The notes: generated by a model from the sequence alone, not told the origin. Counted from the first letter of the stretch, positions 8,515 to 16,638 are shown. The stretch: 19,006 nucleotides of DNA from JBFJVZ01 sp041623895 (GCA_041623895.1 JBFJVZ010000102.1:1-19006), one strand, 5' to 3'. Program-made: numbers and translations.

Positions 8515-10443
8515 ATGGATGCCGATGGAACAATGGCACACAACGATCACAACCCGACCGCGCGTCGATCACGGCAGCGAATCTGTTGGTCAGGTTGGCT
8601 GACCATTGCAATCGCAGTCAGCGGACTGACCCTTTGCGGTGGTGAGTCGCTTGCCGGTGAAAGTAAAGACGCGCTCGCAAACATCAACCAATTATTGACC
8701 GCCGGTAAGATCGGGCAAGCCGCCCAGGAGTTGCGGCAGTTGGACGATGTGATGAAGTCCGGTCAAGCCGCAACAGAAGTCGACTTGACCTTTCCGCTCG
8801 CAATCACGGCGCGTGGATTCGAGCAAGCGAACAATCTGGCCGATGCGGCAGAATTCTACCAACGGTCGGTGATGGCGTCGGGGCGCGAGTCAGCCAAGCA
8901 ATTACCGGGACAGAAACTCACGCTGATCAGATTGGCGGCATCGTCGACACTTGCCCGTGCTGCCAACTATCAAGCTGCGCTGGACGCCCTGGAGCCACTT
9001 TTCGACGTGCCGGAAAACGTGTCCGACCAGCAGCGAAAACTCTTGATTCAACTTTGTCTGCACGTCGGTTCCGAGTCGCTTTCAGCAAGCCAGCCCGCGA
9101 TTGCCGAACGAGCCTACGATCTGGCAAGCAAGCATGCCCCCGATCAGGATCGCGGCACGGCAATGTTGGGCGCTGGGTGGGCAGCAGCCATGCAACAATC
9201 CAAGCCGCAAGCCGCAGCGGAAAAGCTGGCCGCTTTCGTCGAGCAATTCCCCACTCACGATGACGCTCCGCGGGCCGCTGCGCTGGTGGTGACTTGCCTG
9301 CGACAAGCGAACCTGGCCGCGGGAGCCGACAAAGCCCTGGCTGACTTGCTCGATCGCTGGCCCGAGTCGATCGCGGCGGCCGAAGCGATCGCGCGATACA
9401 ACCCCGATGACCAATTGTTGCCGGCCGCGGCAACCTGGCTACTGCAAAAAGCCACTGGATCGGAGCTTCAGGCGTTTACCCCCAGAGTCACCGCACTCGG
9501 GCTGATCGCTGCGGCGGACGCCGACCACGAAGCAGCCTGGTCCGCGCTCAGCCAACGTTTGGCTGCCACAGACTCAGTTGGCCAACAAACATCCGATGTG
9601 CTCCAACATCTTTCGGACGCGAAACTGAATGCCCACGCACAGCGGTTGGCGACGCTTTTGATCGCTCCCCAAGAGGGCACGGACGCGCACGCCGCCAGTC
9701 GCGAAGCTGCCTGCCGATGGGCTGGACGCAATCAACTTTGGTCGATGTTGGCTCTGGCATCCGAAACATCCGAGCCAGATTCCGATGACCCCACACGAAC
9801 CGTTGCCATCGAACGATTGTTTGCCGAATCGCTGATGCAAACCGGACGACCCGATGATTCGAGAAAATGGTGGGTCCATCTGGTGGATCAACGTAAAGTC
9901 GATGACTTTCCCACGTTACTGCGTTGTGCGGAGACTGCGACCTCGTTAGCCGATGTTGATCAGGCAAGTAAGCGAATCGAGGCCGCACGTGCTGCCAGCC
10001 AAGACGATCCGGCGCGCACCGCCTTGGTCGACATGTTGTCTGCTGATTTGGCGGTTAGGCAACTACGCTTTGACGAAGCCCGATCGATTTTGGAACGGGT
10101 GATCCAAGCCAGCCAGTCCGTAGCGTCGCTCCGTGGCCGAGCTCAATGGATGATCGGCGAAACATTTTTCCTACAACAAAAGTTTAGCGACGCGATCGAA
10201 GCCTATCGGCGTGTTGAGGGGATCGATCCGGCGGGACCGTGGGTCGAAGTCGCCTTGGTGCAAGCCGGCAAATCGTTCGAGCAATTGGGGCGGACACGCG
10301 AAGCGGCCGTCTGCTACTCCAGCCTCGTTAGCCGCTTTGCTGACAGCCAACACGCCAGCGTCGCACGCCGCCGTTTGGCCGCGATCGCTCCCACGCCAAG
10401 TTCGCCCCAGTCCAATTCTTCCAGTGAAACCATTCGACGATGA
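8515..10443 (+). CDS. Exported TPR protein, first gene of ExbB/ExbD operon
   Basis: 642 residues from the ATG at 8515, which has GGAG 8 bases upstream. The frame opens earlier with a TTG at 8416, but that extension is basic and does not look like a protein terminus. A hydrophobic segment (about 25-45, WLTIAIAVSGLTLCGG) is a signal peptide or anchor. The rest is almost all helical repeats rich in Ala, Leu and Gln. The last part (about 540-627) shows clear TPR units: QWMIGETFFLQQKFSDAIEA, then a unit with EVALVQAGKSFEQLGRTREA, then SSLVSRFADS. This is similar in style to YbgF/CpoB of Tol-Pal systems. The stop overlaps the next start as ATGA, so it is probably translationally coupled to the proton-channel gene. 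Likely a periplasmic scaffold or regulator of that machine; the exact role is inferred. Confidence 0.85.
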   Translation: MDADGTMAHNDHNPTARRSRQRICWSGWLTIAIAVSGLTLCGGESLAGESKDALANINQLLTAGKIGQAAQELRQLDDVMKSGQAATEVDLTFPLAITARGFEQANNLADAAEFYQRSVMASGRESAKQLPGQKLTLIRLAASSTLARAANYQAALDALEPLFDVPENVSDQQRKLLIQLCLHVGSESLSASQPAIAERAYDLASKHAPDQDRGTAMLGAGWAAAMQQSKPQAAAEKLAAFVEQFPTHDDAPRAAALVVTCLRQANLAAGADKALADLLDRWPESIAAAEAIARYNPDDQLLPAAATWLLQKATGSELQAFTPRVTALGLIAAADADHEAAWSALSQRLAATDSVGQQTSDVLQHLSDAKLNAHAQRLATLLIAPQEGTDAHAASREAACRWAGRNQLWSMLALASETSEPDSDDPTRTVAIERLFAESLMQTGRPDDSRKWWVHLVDQRKVDDFPTLLRCAETATSLADVDQASKRIEAARAASQDDPARTALVDMLSADLAVRQLRFDEARSILERVIQASQSVASLRGRAQWMIGETFFLQQKFSDAIEAYRRVEGIDPAGPWVEVALVQAGKSFEQLGRTREAAVCYSSLVSRFADSQHASVARRRLAAIAPTPSSPQSNSSSETIRR

Positions 10444-11492
10444 ACGATCATTTTGACGCCAACGAAACATCGGCTGACCCGATTTCACGACCACTGATGC
10501 CAAGATCATCACAATCGCCACGCGCCCATGTCGTTGGACTCGCGTCTCATGTCTTGCCACTGATTGTGCTGGCAGCCGGTGCGTTGTGGCTGATGACGAC
10601 GATGAAGTCTGCCCAGGCACAGTTCACCACGCCCCGCTATTCCCAGCAACCCACTTATCCACCCAACAGCTATCAGCAAAACAGCTTTGCCCCCCAACCG
10701 CGGGTCGCAGCCAACCCCAACGCGATCCCCAGCATCCCGTCCGCGGCAATGGTCGATTCGACGGCCCAGCCGCAACCGGTGGAGACGGCTGAAACGGAAG
10801 CTTCCGGGTTTCCTTGGGGAATCGAAATGCCTGCCATCGTCGACAAGATCGCCCAAGGTGGCTGGCTGATGCTGCCGCTGGCGATCTGTTCTTTGATCGT
10901 CATCGCGCTGTCGCTGGAACGGATGATCGCACTGCGACGTGGGCGGGTGATTCCACGACCATTTGTACGACGCTTTACCGAATGCGTCGAAGACGGACAA
11001 CTCAGTTACGACGAAGCAACGGAAATCTGCAAAGACTTTGATTGTCCAGTGGCGGAAGTGTTCCGGGCCGCCGTTCGCCGTTGGGGCCGGCCAATGTTCG
11101 AGATCGAGCAAGCCGTCATGGATGCAGGCGATCGAGTCAGCGATTCGCTGCGGCGATTCCTGCGTGTCTTTCACGCGATCAGCAACGTCGCGCCGTTGCT
11201 CGGATTACTCGGGACGGTGCTGGGGATGATCCAAGCCTTTGAAGTGATCAGCGCCCAAGAATCCATTGGCCGGCCGGAAATGTTGGCTTCCGGGATCAGC
11301 ACCGCCTTGCTGACGACAGCGGGCGGATTAAGCGTCGCGATCCCCGCTTACCTGGCCTACATGTATTTCAGTAGCAAGTCAGATCGCTACCTGGGCGAAA
11401 TCGACAAGCTATGCCAACGCGTCATTGACAGTATCTCTGCCGAAGGACTCGAAAACACAGGATCACGATCGCGGAAACGAAGGGCAGCTTGA
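10440..11492 (+). CDS. MotA/TolQ/ExbB proton channel family protein
   Basis: 350 residues. The conserved core begins at about 135: a helix at 141-158 (GGWLMLPLAICSLIVIALSL), a cytoplasmic loop with ERMIALRRGRVIPRPFVRRF, then two helices at 247-269 (NVAPLLGLLGTVLGMIQAFE, the family hallmark) and 285-310 (SGISTALLTTAGGLSVAIPA). The threonines at 259 and 292 sit where the family lines its proton path. Before the core is an unusual 130-residue extension: a hydrophobic segment at 32-52 ending SAQAQF (signal-peptide-like), then a Gln/Pro/Asn/Tyr-rich, probably periplasmic stretch. The protein should form the pentameric ring that couples proton flow to work, with the ExbD-like protein encoded next. 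The start overlaps the preceding stop (ATGA). Confidence 0.93.
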   Translation: MNDHFDANETSADPISRPLMPRSSQSPRAHVVGLASHVLPLIVLAAGALWLMTTMKSAQAQFTTPRYSQQPTYPPNSYQQNSFAPQPRVAANPNAIPSIPSAAMVDSTAQPQPVETAETEASGFPWGIEMPAIVDKIAQGGWLMLPLAICSLIVIALSLERMIALRRGRVIPRPFVRRFTECVEDGQLSYDEATEICKDFDCPVAEVFRAAVRRWGRPMFEIEQAVMDAGDRVSDSLRRFLRVFHAISNVAPLLGLLGTVLGMIQAFEVISAQESIGRPEMLASGISTALLTTAGGLSVAIPAYLAYMYFSSKSDRYLGEIDKLCQRVIDSISAEGLENTGSRSRKRRAA

Positions 11493-11616
11493 GTCCTTAC
11501 CCATGATCCATTCGCAAAACAATTTGATCCGGCAGGTCGCCATTATCCGCTTGCCGCACATCGTGTGTGAGCGCAAGTCATGCCAAATCTGAATCTTCTC
11601 GACGGTTGAAGCAAAC

Positions 11617-12045
11617 ATGTCCAAACACCGCCGCCAACGTGCCGAAGATGTCACCATCAACTTGACACCGATGATCGATGTCGTGTTTTTGCTGGTCATC
11701 TTCTTTATGGTCGGCAGCAAATTCAGCGAAGCCGAAAGCCGGATCAAAGTCAGTGTGCCAAGTGTCGGACAATTGCGCAGCATCACGCGTGTGCCCGACG
11801 AACGCGTTGTCGTTGTCGCGCCCGATGGGTCCGTCTCGTTGGACGGTGTACCGATGACGCTGCCCGATTTAAAAGCCACGCTATCAGCACAACTGGCCAG
11901 CTATCCGGGATTGAAAGTCGCTGTCCGTGGCGACGGGGCAAGCTCTTTTCAATCGGTTGCGGAAGTCCTGCAGGCCGTCCGCAGCAGCGGCGTGCAACAG
12001 ATGGGAATCGCGGCCAAGCCGGCCGAGGGGAGGTTTCGCCGTTGA
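11617..12045 (+). CDS. ExbD/TolR biopolymer transport protein
   Basis: 142 residues, normal for the family. A short basic cytoplasmic tail (MSKHRRQRAEDVTINL) precedes one transmembrane helix (TPMIDVVFLLVIFFMVGSKF) that carries the essential proton-binding aspartate, here D21. A periplasmic domain follows (45-142), with the typical VVVAPDGSVSLDG and LKVAVRGDGASSFQSVAEVL elements. It pairs with the ExbB-like ring. 124 bp separate it from the exbB-like stop. That gap contains a weak hairpin (CTTGC at 11550, GCAAG at 11573) and could hold an mRNA processing site or a secondary promoter. The ribosome binding site is weak. Its stop overlaps the TTG start of the next gene. Confidence 0.94.
   Translation: MSKHRRQRAEDVTINLTPMIDVVFLLVIFFMVGSKFSEAESRIKVSVPSVGQLRSITRVPDERVVVVAPDGSVSLDGVPMTLPDLKATLSAQLASYPGLKVAVRGDGASSFQSVAEVLQAVRSSGVQQMGIAAKPAEGRFRR
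12027..12034 (+). promoter_or_regulatory. Strong ribosome binding site for a TTG start
   Basis: GGGGAGGT ends 7 bases before the TTG at 12042. It is the best Shine-Dalgarno match in this operon and it decides the start of the downstream gene, which has no ATG until codon 47. Confidence 0.7.
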
Positions 12046-13838
12046 TTATTGAAGCCCCAATTTGGGCAGATCACAGACTTGTCTACACGGTTGCCGTTGC
12101 CGCCGTCGCATCGCTGCTAGCAACGATCTGGTTGTTCCGCAGACGGCGACGCTCCGGACGACAAGCCGGTGCGATCTGTATGGTGCTTTCGATTCTGTTG
12201 CATCTCGCACTGATCCTGCTCGTCCCCTATGTGAACAAGCCGAACGGCGGATCACCGACCGCGGATGCACAATCGGAGGATGAGATTGGTGTGGATTCGA
12301 TTGAATTTACCTCGTTCGACGCAGAAATGATCGCCGCTGATGCTGCCGGCGACGATCCCGATTCCCCCGTCACACCGCTGCCCGTTTCAGAACTTACCGA
12401 TCTGCTCGAAAATCCGATCGAAGAATCCGAAATGGTCGAGCCGGACTTCACGGAAACCGTCCCGGCTGTGACGGCTTCGCTGAGCGATGGAGGTGAATCG
12501 GCGGTCGAATCCGTTTCCGATCAAGTCCCCGAGTCCCTTGCCGATCCAGGCGACTTGCTTGCCGACGAGTCCAGCAGTGATATTGATAAAGCACTTGGCG
12601 AGTGGTTGCAGGCTTCCAGCGAGGATTCAGCAGACCAGCAGCCGCCCTCCGAATTTGTGGGGGACACGGGATTTGTCGGGGATGAACCAGTCGATGAAGC
12701 AATGACGGCAGCGAAGGCAGCGTCACCGACCGCATCAGCACCGTCCGCTTCAATTCCCGGTGCTTTGCAAAACGACTTTGCCAATCGCACCGGCGACGCC
12801 AAAGAGCAAGCGCTGATTCAAACCGGCGGCAACGCTGATACGGAAGCCGCGGTCGAGGCCGCCTTGAGATTCTTGGCCGCGGCCCAACGCGCCGACGGAG
12901 CCTGGGATCCGACCGCCAGCGGAGCCGGCGTCGAGCGTGCGCCGCTAGGTGAAAACCGTAACGGTGCCGGGTCAAAGGCCGAATCAGCAATCACCGGTCT
13001 CGCCCTATTGACACTGATGGGCGCCGGCAACACGCACCGCGGCGGCGACTACGCGGAGAATGTTTATCGCGGACTTGCCTATTTGATCCAAAAACAAAAG
13101 CCCGACGGTTCATTAGCCGGCAACGCATCACCGTACGCAGCGACGTACAGCCACGGCATGGCAGCACTTGCTATGTGCGAAGCGGCCGCGATTACGAAGG
13201 ACCCGTCGGCTGTAACAGCGGCCAGCCGAGCCGTTGCAAATACGATCCGGCTGCAGCATCCGACATCGGGAGGATGGCGATATTTACCCGGCGACACAGG
13301 TGACCTAAGCCAACTTGGTTGGCAAGCAATGGTGTTGGACGCGGGCTATCGCGCCAAGATTCCCATCGATCGCCGCAGCATTGCCGGCGTTCGTCGTTTC
13401 TTGAAGACCGTTCGTGCTGGAACGCACGGCGGATTGGCAAGTTATCGAAAAGATGAAGCGCCCAGCCGCACCATGACCGCCGAAGCGCTGGCGACTCGAT
13501 TACTGATCGGCGAACAAATCCCGGAAGCCGAAATCACAGAAGCCGAACAGTACTTGCTGCAGCAACCGCCCGGCGTAGGACAAGACAATTATTACTACTG
13601 GTACTACGCCACGCTCGCGCTTCACCAGCTACAAGACGATGCCTGGCAACAATGGAATGCGTCACTGCAACAACGACTCCTTGCCACGCAACGCAGCGAC
13701 GGCAGCTGGCCCGCCGACAGCGTCTGGGGCGGCTACGGGGGAACAGTTTACACAACCTCGATGGCGGCCTTGTGCCTGGAAAGCTATTACCGCCATGCCA
13801 TCCGCGACAACCAAACGCGAATCGCCGAGCTGAAGTAA
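12042..13838 (+). CDS. TonB-like anchored protein with squalene-cyclase-type toroid
   Basis: 598 residues from a TTG that overlaps the exbD stop (TTGA) and has a strong ribosome binding site. Helix 1 (14-31) is followed by RRRRRSGRQ, the cytoplasmic side; helix 2 (47-63, MVLSILLHLALILLVPYV) leads into the periplasm. Helix 2 contains S50 and H54, the SxxxH spacing of the TonB transmembrane helix that contacts ExbB/ExbD. An acidic, Ser/Pro-rich linker (about 64-250) follows. Residues 265-598 form a prenyltransferase/squalene-oxidase repeat domain with repeat turns DGAWDP, DGSLAG, GGWRYL, GGLASY and DGSWPADS between helices. The DXDD motif of squalene-hopene cyclase is absent, so an enzyme role is doubtful. 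I infer a Ton-type energy transducer whose effector is the toroid; ligand and target are unknown. Near-identical helix 2 membrane topology would also result from starting at M47. Confidence 0.85.
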   Translation: MIIEAPIWADHRLVYTVAVAAVASLLATIWLFRRRRRSGRQAGAICMVLSILLHLALILLVPYVNKPNGGSPTADAQSEDEIGVDSIEFTSFDAEMIAADAAGDDPDSPVTPLPVSELTDLLENPIEESEMVEPDFTETVPAVTASLSDGGESAVESVSDQVPESLADPGDLLADESSSDIDKALGEWLQASSEDSADQQPPSEFVGDTGFVGDEPVDEAMTAAKAASPTASAPSASIPGALQNDFANRTGDAKEQALIQTGGNADTEAAVEAALRFLAAAQRADGAWDPTASGAGVERAPLGENRNGAGSKAESAITGLALLTLMGAGNTHRGGDYAENVYRGLAYLIQKQKPDGSLAGNASPYAATYSHGMAALAMCEAAAITKDPSAVTAASRAVANTIRLQHPTSGGWRYLPGDTGDLSQLGWQAMVLDAGYRAKIPIDRRSIAGVRRFLKTVRAGTHGGLASYRKDEAPSRTMTAEALATRLLIGEQIPEAEITEAEQYLLQQPPGVGQDNYYYWYYATLALHQLQDDAWQQWNASLQQRLLATQRSDGSWPADSVWGGYGGTVYTTSMAALCLESYYRHAIRDNQTRIAELK

Positions 13839-13853
13839 TCACGCATGGCGGCA

Positions 13854-14945
13854 TCACGGCGAATCCATTTCCAGATCCGCCAGATAAATCGCTGTGATCG
13901 GTTTGCCCGACGCGTCGGTTTCATGAGATGAGTACCAGGACATCAAAGCGTGCTGATCGCTGATCACAACCAAGCCCGGGTAGGAATTGTCGCCCGCACT
14001 GGGCAATTCTGCGAACTCGCGCAATTGATCATCGATTAGCCAGCACATGGAAGTCCTGGCGCCCTTTCCTTTGACGATCTTGCGACCTCCGACGACGTAG
14101 TGATCGCCCCAACGCTTGATCAGTGGACCGCCGATGTATCGATCCAGTTCCGTCCGTTGCCAGTCATCGTAGGGAGGCTGGCTACGTAATAATTGGGCCG
14201 CCGCACTTCCGCGACGACCAATTGCCACGATATTGCCGTTGTCCTCGAACAGGAACGCCGTCTCATCACCGCGTTCGGCTTGAAACATCGCTCGGGTGCG
14301 CCAACGCAAGCCGTCGTCACTTTCCAGCATCATCGATTCAACATCAGCGCCCTCGCCTTTTGGCCCGACGCGAAATCCCTGCTTGCGGCGACCACACAAA
14401 TAAGCTTTGCCGTCAAAACTGGCGGCACGCCAAATGTAATGACCAAACGTGCCTTCCAGCATGATCGGCTCCGTCCAAGTCGATCCGTCCGCAGTAGATA
14501 CCGCGTAGCCCAAATGTAAGTTGAGTTCATATTGGTCACGAGGTAGCGTGGTCGCTCCGCTGTACCAGGTGCCCGTGTAGACGAACAATTTGCCCGCAAA
14601 GACCAAAAAGTGGGGATCTCGGGTGTCACGCAATGGAACATGGAACTCATGGACCAGGTCCCAGTGCTCAGCATCCGGGCTGGACAAAATGATGATTCGC
14701 GATGTCGGATGCACCATATGTCCATCCGGGCAACTTCGAAACGTCAAAAAGTACTTATCGCCAAAACGTACCAGGTCGGTAAACGCATTATGCTCGCCAT
14801 TGTGAAACGCCCGGCGAATATTGGTGACGCTAATCTCCGGCGGCTCGGCGGCAAAGCCGGTGGTCATGCCGGCCAGGATAATCAGGGCCACAGCCGAATT
14901 CCTTCTCATTCCCAATCGCGTTGCAGTCTTTTGGCAAAGGTTCAT
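13854..14945 (-). CDS. Exported sialidase-superfamily beta-propeller protein
   Basis: 363 residues from the first ATG, 14945; the frame extends to a TTG at 14996, and an ATG at 14909 is also possible. A signal peptide (about 13-33, MRRNSAVALIILAGMTTGFAA) directs export. Three degenerate Asp-box turns, SSPDAEHW (88-95), STADGSTW (150-157) and ESDDGLRW (208-215), mark a sialidase-type beta-propeller, as do the repeating 'FGDKYFLTFRS' and 'FAGKLFVYTGTW' strands. Arginines typical of the active-site triad cannot be placed by eye. Planctomycetes carry many such proteins, often in polysaccharide degradation, but substrate and catalytic activity are uncertain. The stop lies 15 bp from the convergent stop of the toroid gene, leaving no room for a terminator. 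Its promoter should be in the 240-bp spacer upstream (14946-15185), where I see no clear element. Confidence 0.8.
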   Translation of the reverse strand: MNLCQKTATRLGMRRNSAVALIILAGMTTGFAAEPPEISVTNIRRAFHNGEHNAFTDLVRFGDKYFLTFRSCPDGHMVHPTSRIIILSSPDAEHWDLVHEFHVPLRDTRDPHFLVFAGKLFVYTGTWYSGATTLPRDQYELNLHLGYAVSTADGSTWTEPIMLEGTFGHYIWRAASFDGKAYLCGRRKQGFRVGPKGEGADVESMMLESDDGLRWRTRAMFQAERGDETAFLFEDNGNIVAIGRRGSAAAQLLRSQPPYDDWQRTELDRYIGGPLIKRWGDHYVVGGRKIVKGKGARTSMCWLIDDQLREFAELPSAGDNSYPGLVVISDQHALMSWYSSHETDASGKPITAIYLADLEMDSP

Positions 14946-15185
14946 GCATTCAGCTTTCTGGACGGTCACCGCATTATGGAGAGTCGAGTTTAGCAATATA
15001 ATACAGGAGATCGGACAAAGCGGTCAGACACCAAGAGGTTCTTTGCAGTTTTGGTGGTTGCCCCAATTCTCCAGCGGCATCATTTTATTTGACGGCCGCA
15101 GGGGACGCATTCGGCAGGAGCCTATCGCTGTCATCCAACTTTGCTGACAGACCACTAACGAGTTTCCATTTACGGTACTGATCAA

Positions 15186-16493
15186 ATGGCTTTGTCTCCC
15201 TGGACAATTGAAATGCTGAGACGCGGAATCGGTGAGGTTGCGCGGAAAGCCAGCGATTTGGAAACGCTGGAAAAGCTGAAGACCCAAGCGACGGAGATCT
15301 TGCAAGACTTGCCCGAAACCGCCGCGCGCGGCATCAACGCCGTGATCCGAACAGCCGAAGCCGGGAAGCGATCGGTTCAGCGATGGTCGGCACAAGCTTC
15401 TGGGCTTTCAGTTCCGATGCTCAATGCCAGCGGCACCTTGATGCATGAATTCGGGACCGGGGTTCCGACGGCCCAATCGGTGATCGACGCCGGGTATGAC
15501 ATGTTGCGTGGCCATTGTCTCCACACCGCCGAGGCCATCGCGCGGTTGACGCGGCAAATGGAAAAGCAACTTCCGGGAAATGACAACCTGACCGTCGCGA
15601 TTGCCGGCAATTTCCCTGCTGCGATGACTGCGTTTTCTCAGTTGGTGCAAGCCCGGCCGCTAGTGATTCACAGAAATAATGCGGTCCAACTACCCGGCGG
15701 CGTACCGCTACCGGACGCCTTTGGAACATTGCTGCCGGTGATTCAAGAAGTTGGCAGTGTTGGAAATGTTCGCATCGACGACTTTGCCGGGCTGGATGCG
15801 TTTTGTTCGATCGTCGCTGACAATGGTTTCGATAATGTTCAGCTGATGAACTTTGCTGATCGCGATGCGATGCAAGCGGTTGTCTTGCCAGTTGCCTCGA
15901 TCAAGCAGATTGATGATTCGATCCCGTCGGCGGAGAAGATGATCGATCAAGGTGCTGATTTCATCATCATGCCAGGCGACGGACTGTGTGGCGGGCCCGA
16001 GTGTGGTGTTTTGATCGGCGGGCGAGATTCGATCGACCTGATTACCACGTCGCCGGCTTGGCCGGCACTGCAAGCCACCGGCGCGACCGTGGCAATGATG
16101 GCTGAAGCGATGAAAACCGCCTCAGTGAACGCTGATGAGCTACCAATCCGGGCCTTGATCTCCACCGCCGAACAGAACTTGCGGGCTCGTGCCGAACGCA
16201 TGGCGATTCGTTTGACCGGTAGCGACGAGCTTGCCCGTTGCCAAGTCACCGCGGCCGACGCCAGGTTGACAACCGACGGCCGCTGGCGATTTCCGTCACG
16301 CCAATTGCGGCTGACGCACAACACACTCAGCGCTGATGCTTGGGCAGCCAAGCTGCGTGAAGAAAATCCGGCCGTGATTGTCCAGTCCGATGAGGATGAT
16401 GTGGTAATCGATTTGCGGTGGATCGCGGCTGCGGACGACAACAAGCTAGCACAATTGCTTGGTGGCGAGGACGAATCGGAGCGGAGTGAGTAG
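15186..16493 (+). CDS. SelA-like PLP-fold protein lacking the catalytic lysine
   Basis: 435 residues, similar in layout to L-seryl-tRNA(Sec) selenium transferase. A helical N-terminal part (1-75) is followed by LNASGTLMHEFGTG (79-92), corresponding to SelA 'INATGTVVHTNLGRA'. Then come VAIAGNFPAAMTAFSQLVQA (cofactor-domain core), EVGSVGNVRIDDF (SelA 'EVGTTNRTHLKDY') and ADFIIMPGDGLCGGPECGVLIG (257-278; SelA 'SGDKLLGGPQAGIIVG'). The lysine that binds PLP in SelA is Gly266 (GGA) here, and the 'GSRYSHVE' substrate segment is not conserved. The protein is therefore probably not a working selenium transferase; a binding or structural role, or an unrelated reaction, is possible. It lies 145 bp upstream of hypC on the same strand. 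The start ATG lacks a clear ribosome binding site. No selB, selD or tRNA-Sec is visible. Confidence 0.75.
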   Translation: MALSPWTIEMLRRGIGEVARKASDLETLEKLKTQATEILQDLPETAARGINAVIRTAEAGKRSVQRWSAQASGLSVPMLNASGTLMHEFGTGVPTAQSVIDAGYDMLRGHCLHTAEAIARLTRQMEKQLPGNDNLTVAIAGNFPAAMTAFSQLVQARPLVIHRNNAVQLPGGVPLPDAFGTLLPVIQEVGSVGNVRIDDFAGLDAFCSIVADNGFDNVQLMNFADRDAMQAVVLPVASIKQIDDSIPSAEKMIDQGADFIIMPGDGLCGGPECGVLIGGRDSIDLITTSPAWPALQATGATVAMMAEAMKTASVNADELPIRALISTAEQNLRARAERMAIRLTGSDELARCQVTAADARLTTDGRWRFPSRQLRLTHNTLSADAWAAKLREENPAVIVQSDEDDVVIDLRWIAAADDNKLAQLLGGEDESERSE

Positions 16494-16513
16494 TGCTCTG
16501 TCAACTTTTGACT

Positions 16514-16596
16514 TTAGGGTAGCGGGATTCGCCAGAATTCGGTTCGTTCCAGGATACCCCGAAGTCTGGCGACATCGGCTACGACCACCACCCTAA
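16514..16596. repeat. 83-bp imperfect palindrome upstream of hypC
   Basis: Arms 16519-16542 and 16559-16582 are inverted repeats matching at 19 of 24 positions (CGCCAGAATTCGG against CCGAAGTCTGGCG is the best part), with a 16-base loop. An outer 7-base pair, TTAGGGT at 16514-16520 and ACCCTAA at 16590-16596, is perfect, with seven unpaired bases on the right side. I recall similar 'GCGGGATTCGCCAGAATTCGG' units between Rhodopirellula genes, so it is probably an interspersed repeat. Its place between the SelA-like stop and hypC means it could also terminate or attenuate transcription. Confidence 0.65.
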
Positions 16597-16625
16597 GATT
16601 GAATCTGGACAAAGCAGTAGACAAC

Positions 16626-16630
16626 GGAGG
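16626..16630 (+). promoter_or_regulatory. Ribosome binding site for the GTG start of hypC
   Basis: GGAGG sits 8 bases before the GTG at 16639. It fixes that start, which places the essential cysteine at residue 2 of HypC. Confidence 0.75.
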
Positions 16631-16638
16631 AATTCATT

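Noticed and set aside
11503..11592. 29-codon ORF in the exbB-exbD gap (MIHSQNNLIRQVAIIRL...)
   Set aside because: Too short to judge, no ribosome binding site and no recognisable feature; could only be supported by conservation or ribosome profiling.
14946..15185. Possible tRNA-Sec or riboswitch upstream of the SelA-like gene
   Set aside because: I looked for an acceptor stem, TTCGA-type loop and long variable arm and found only a weak CTGTCA/TGACAG hairpin near 15128-15150; nothing supports an RNA gene.
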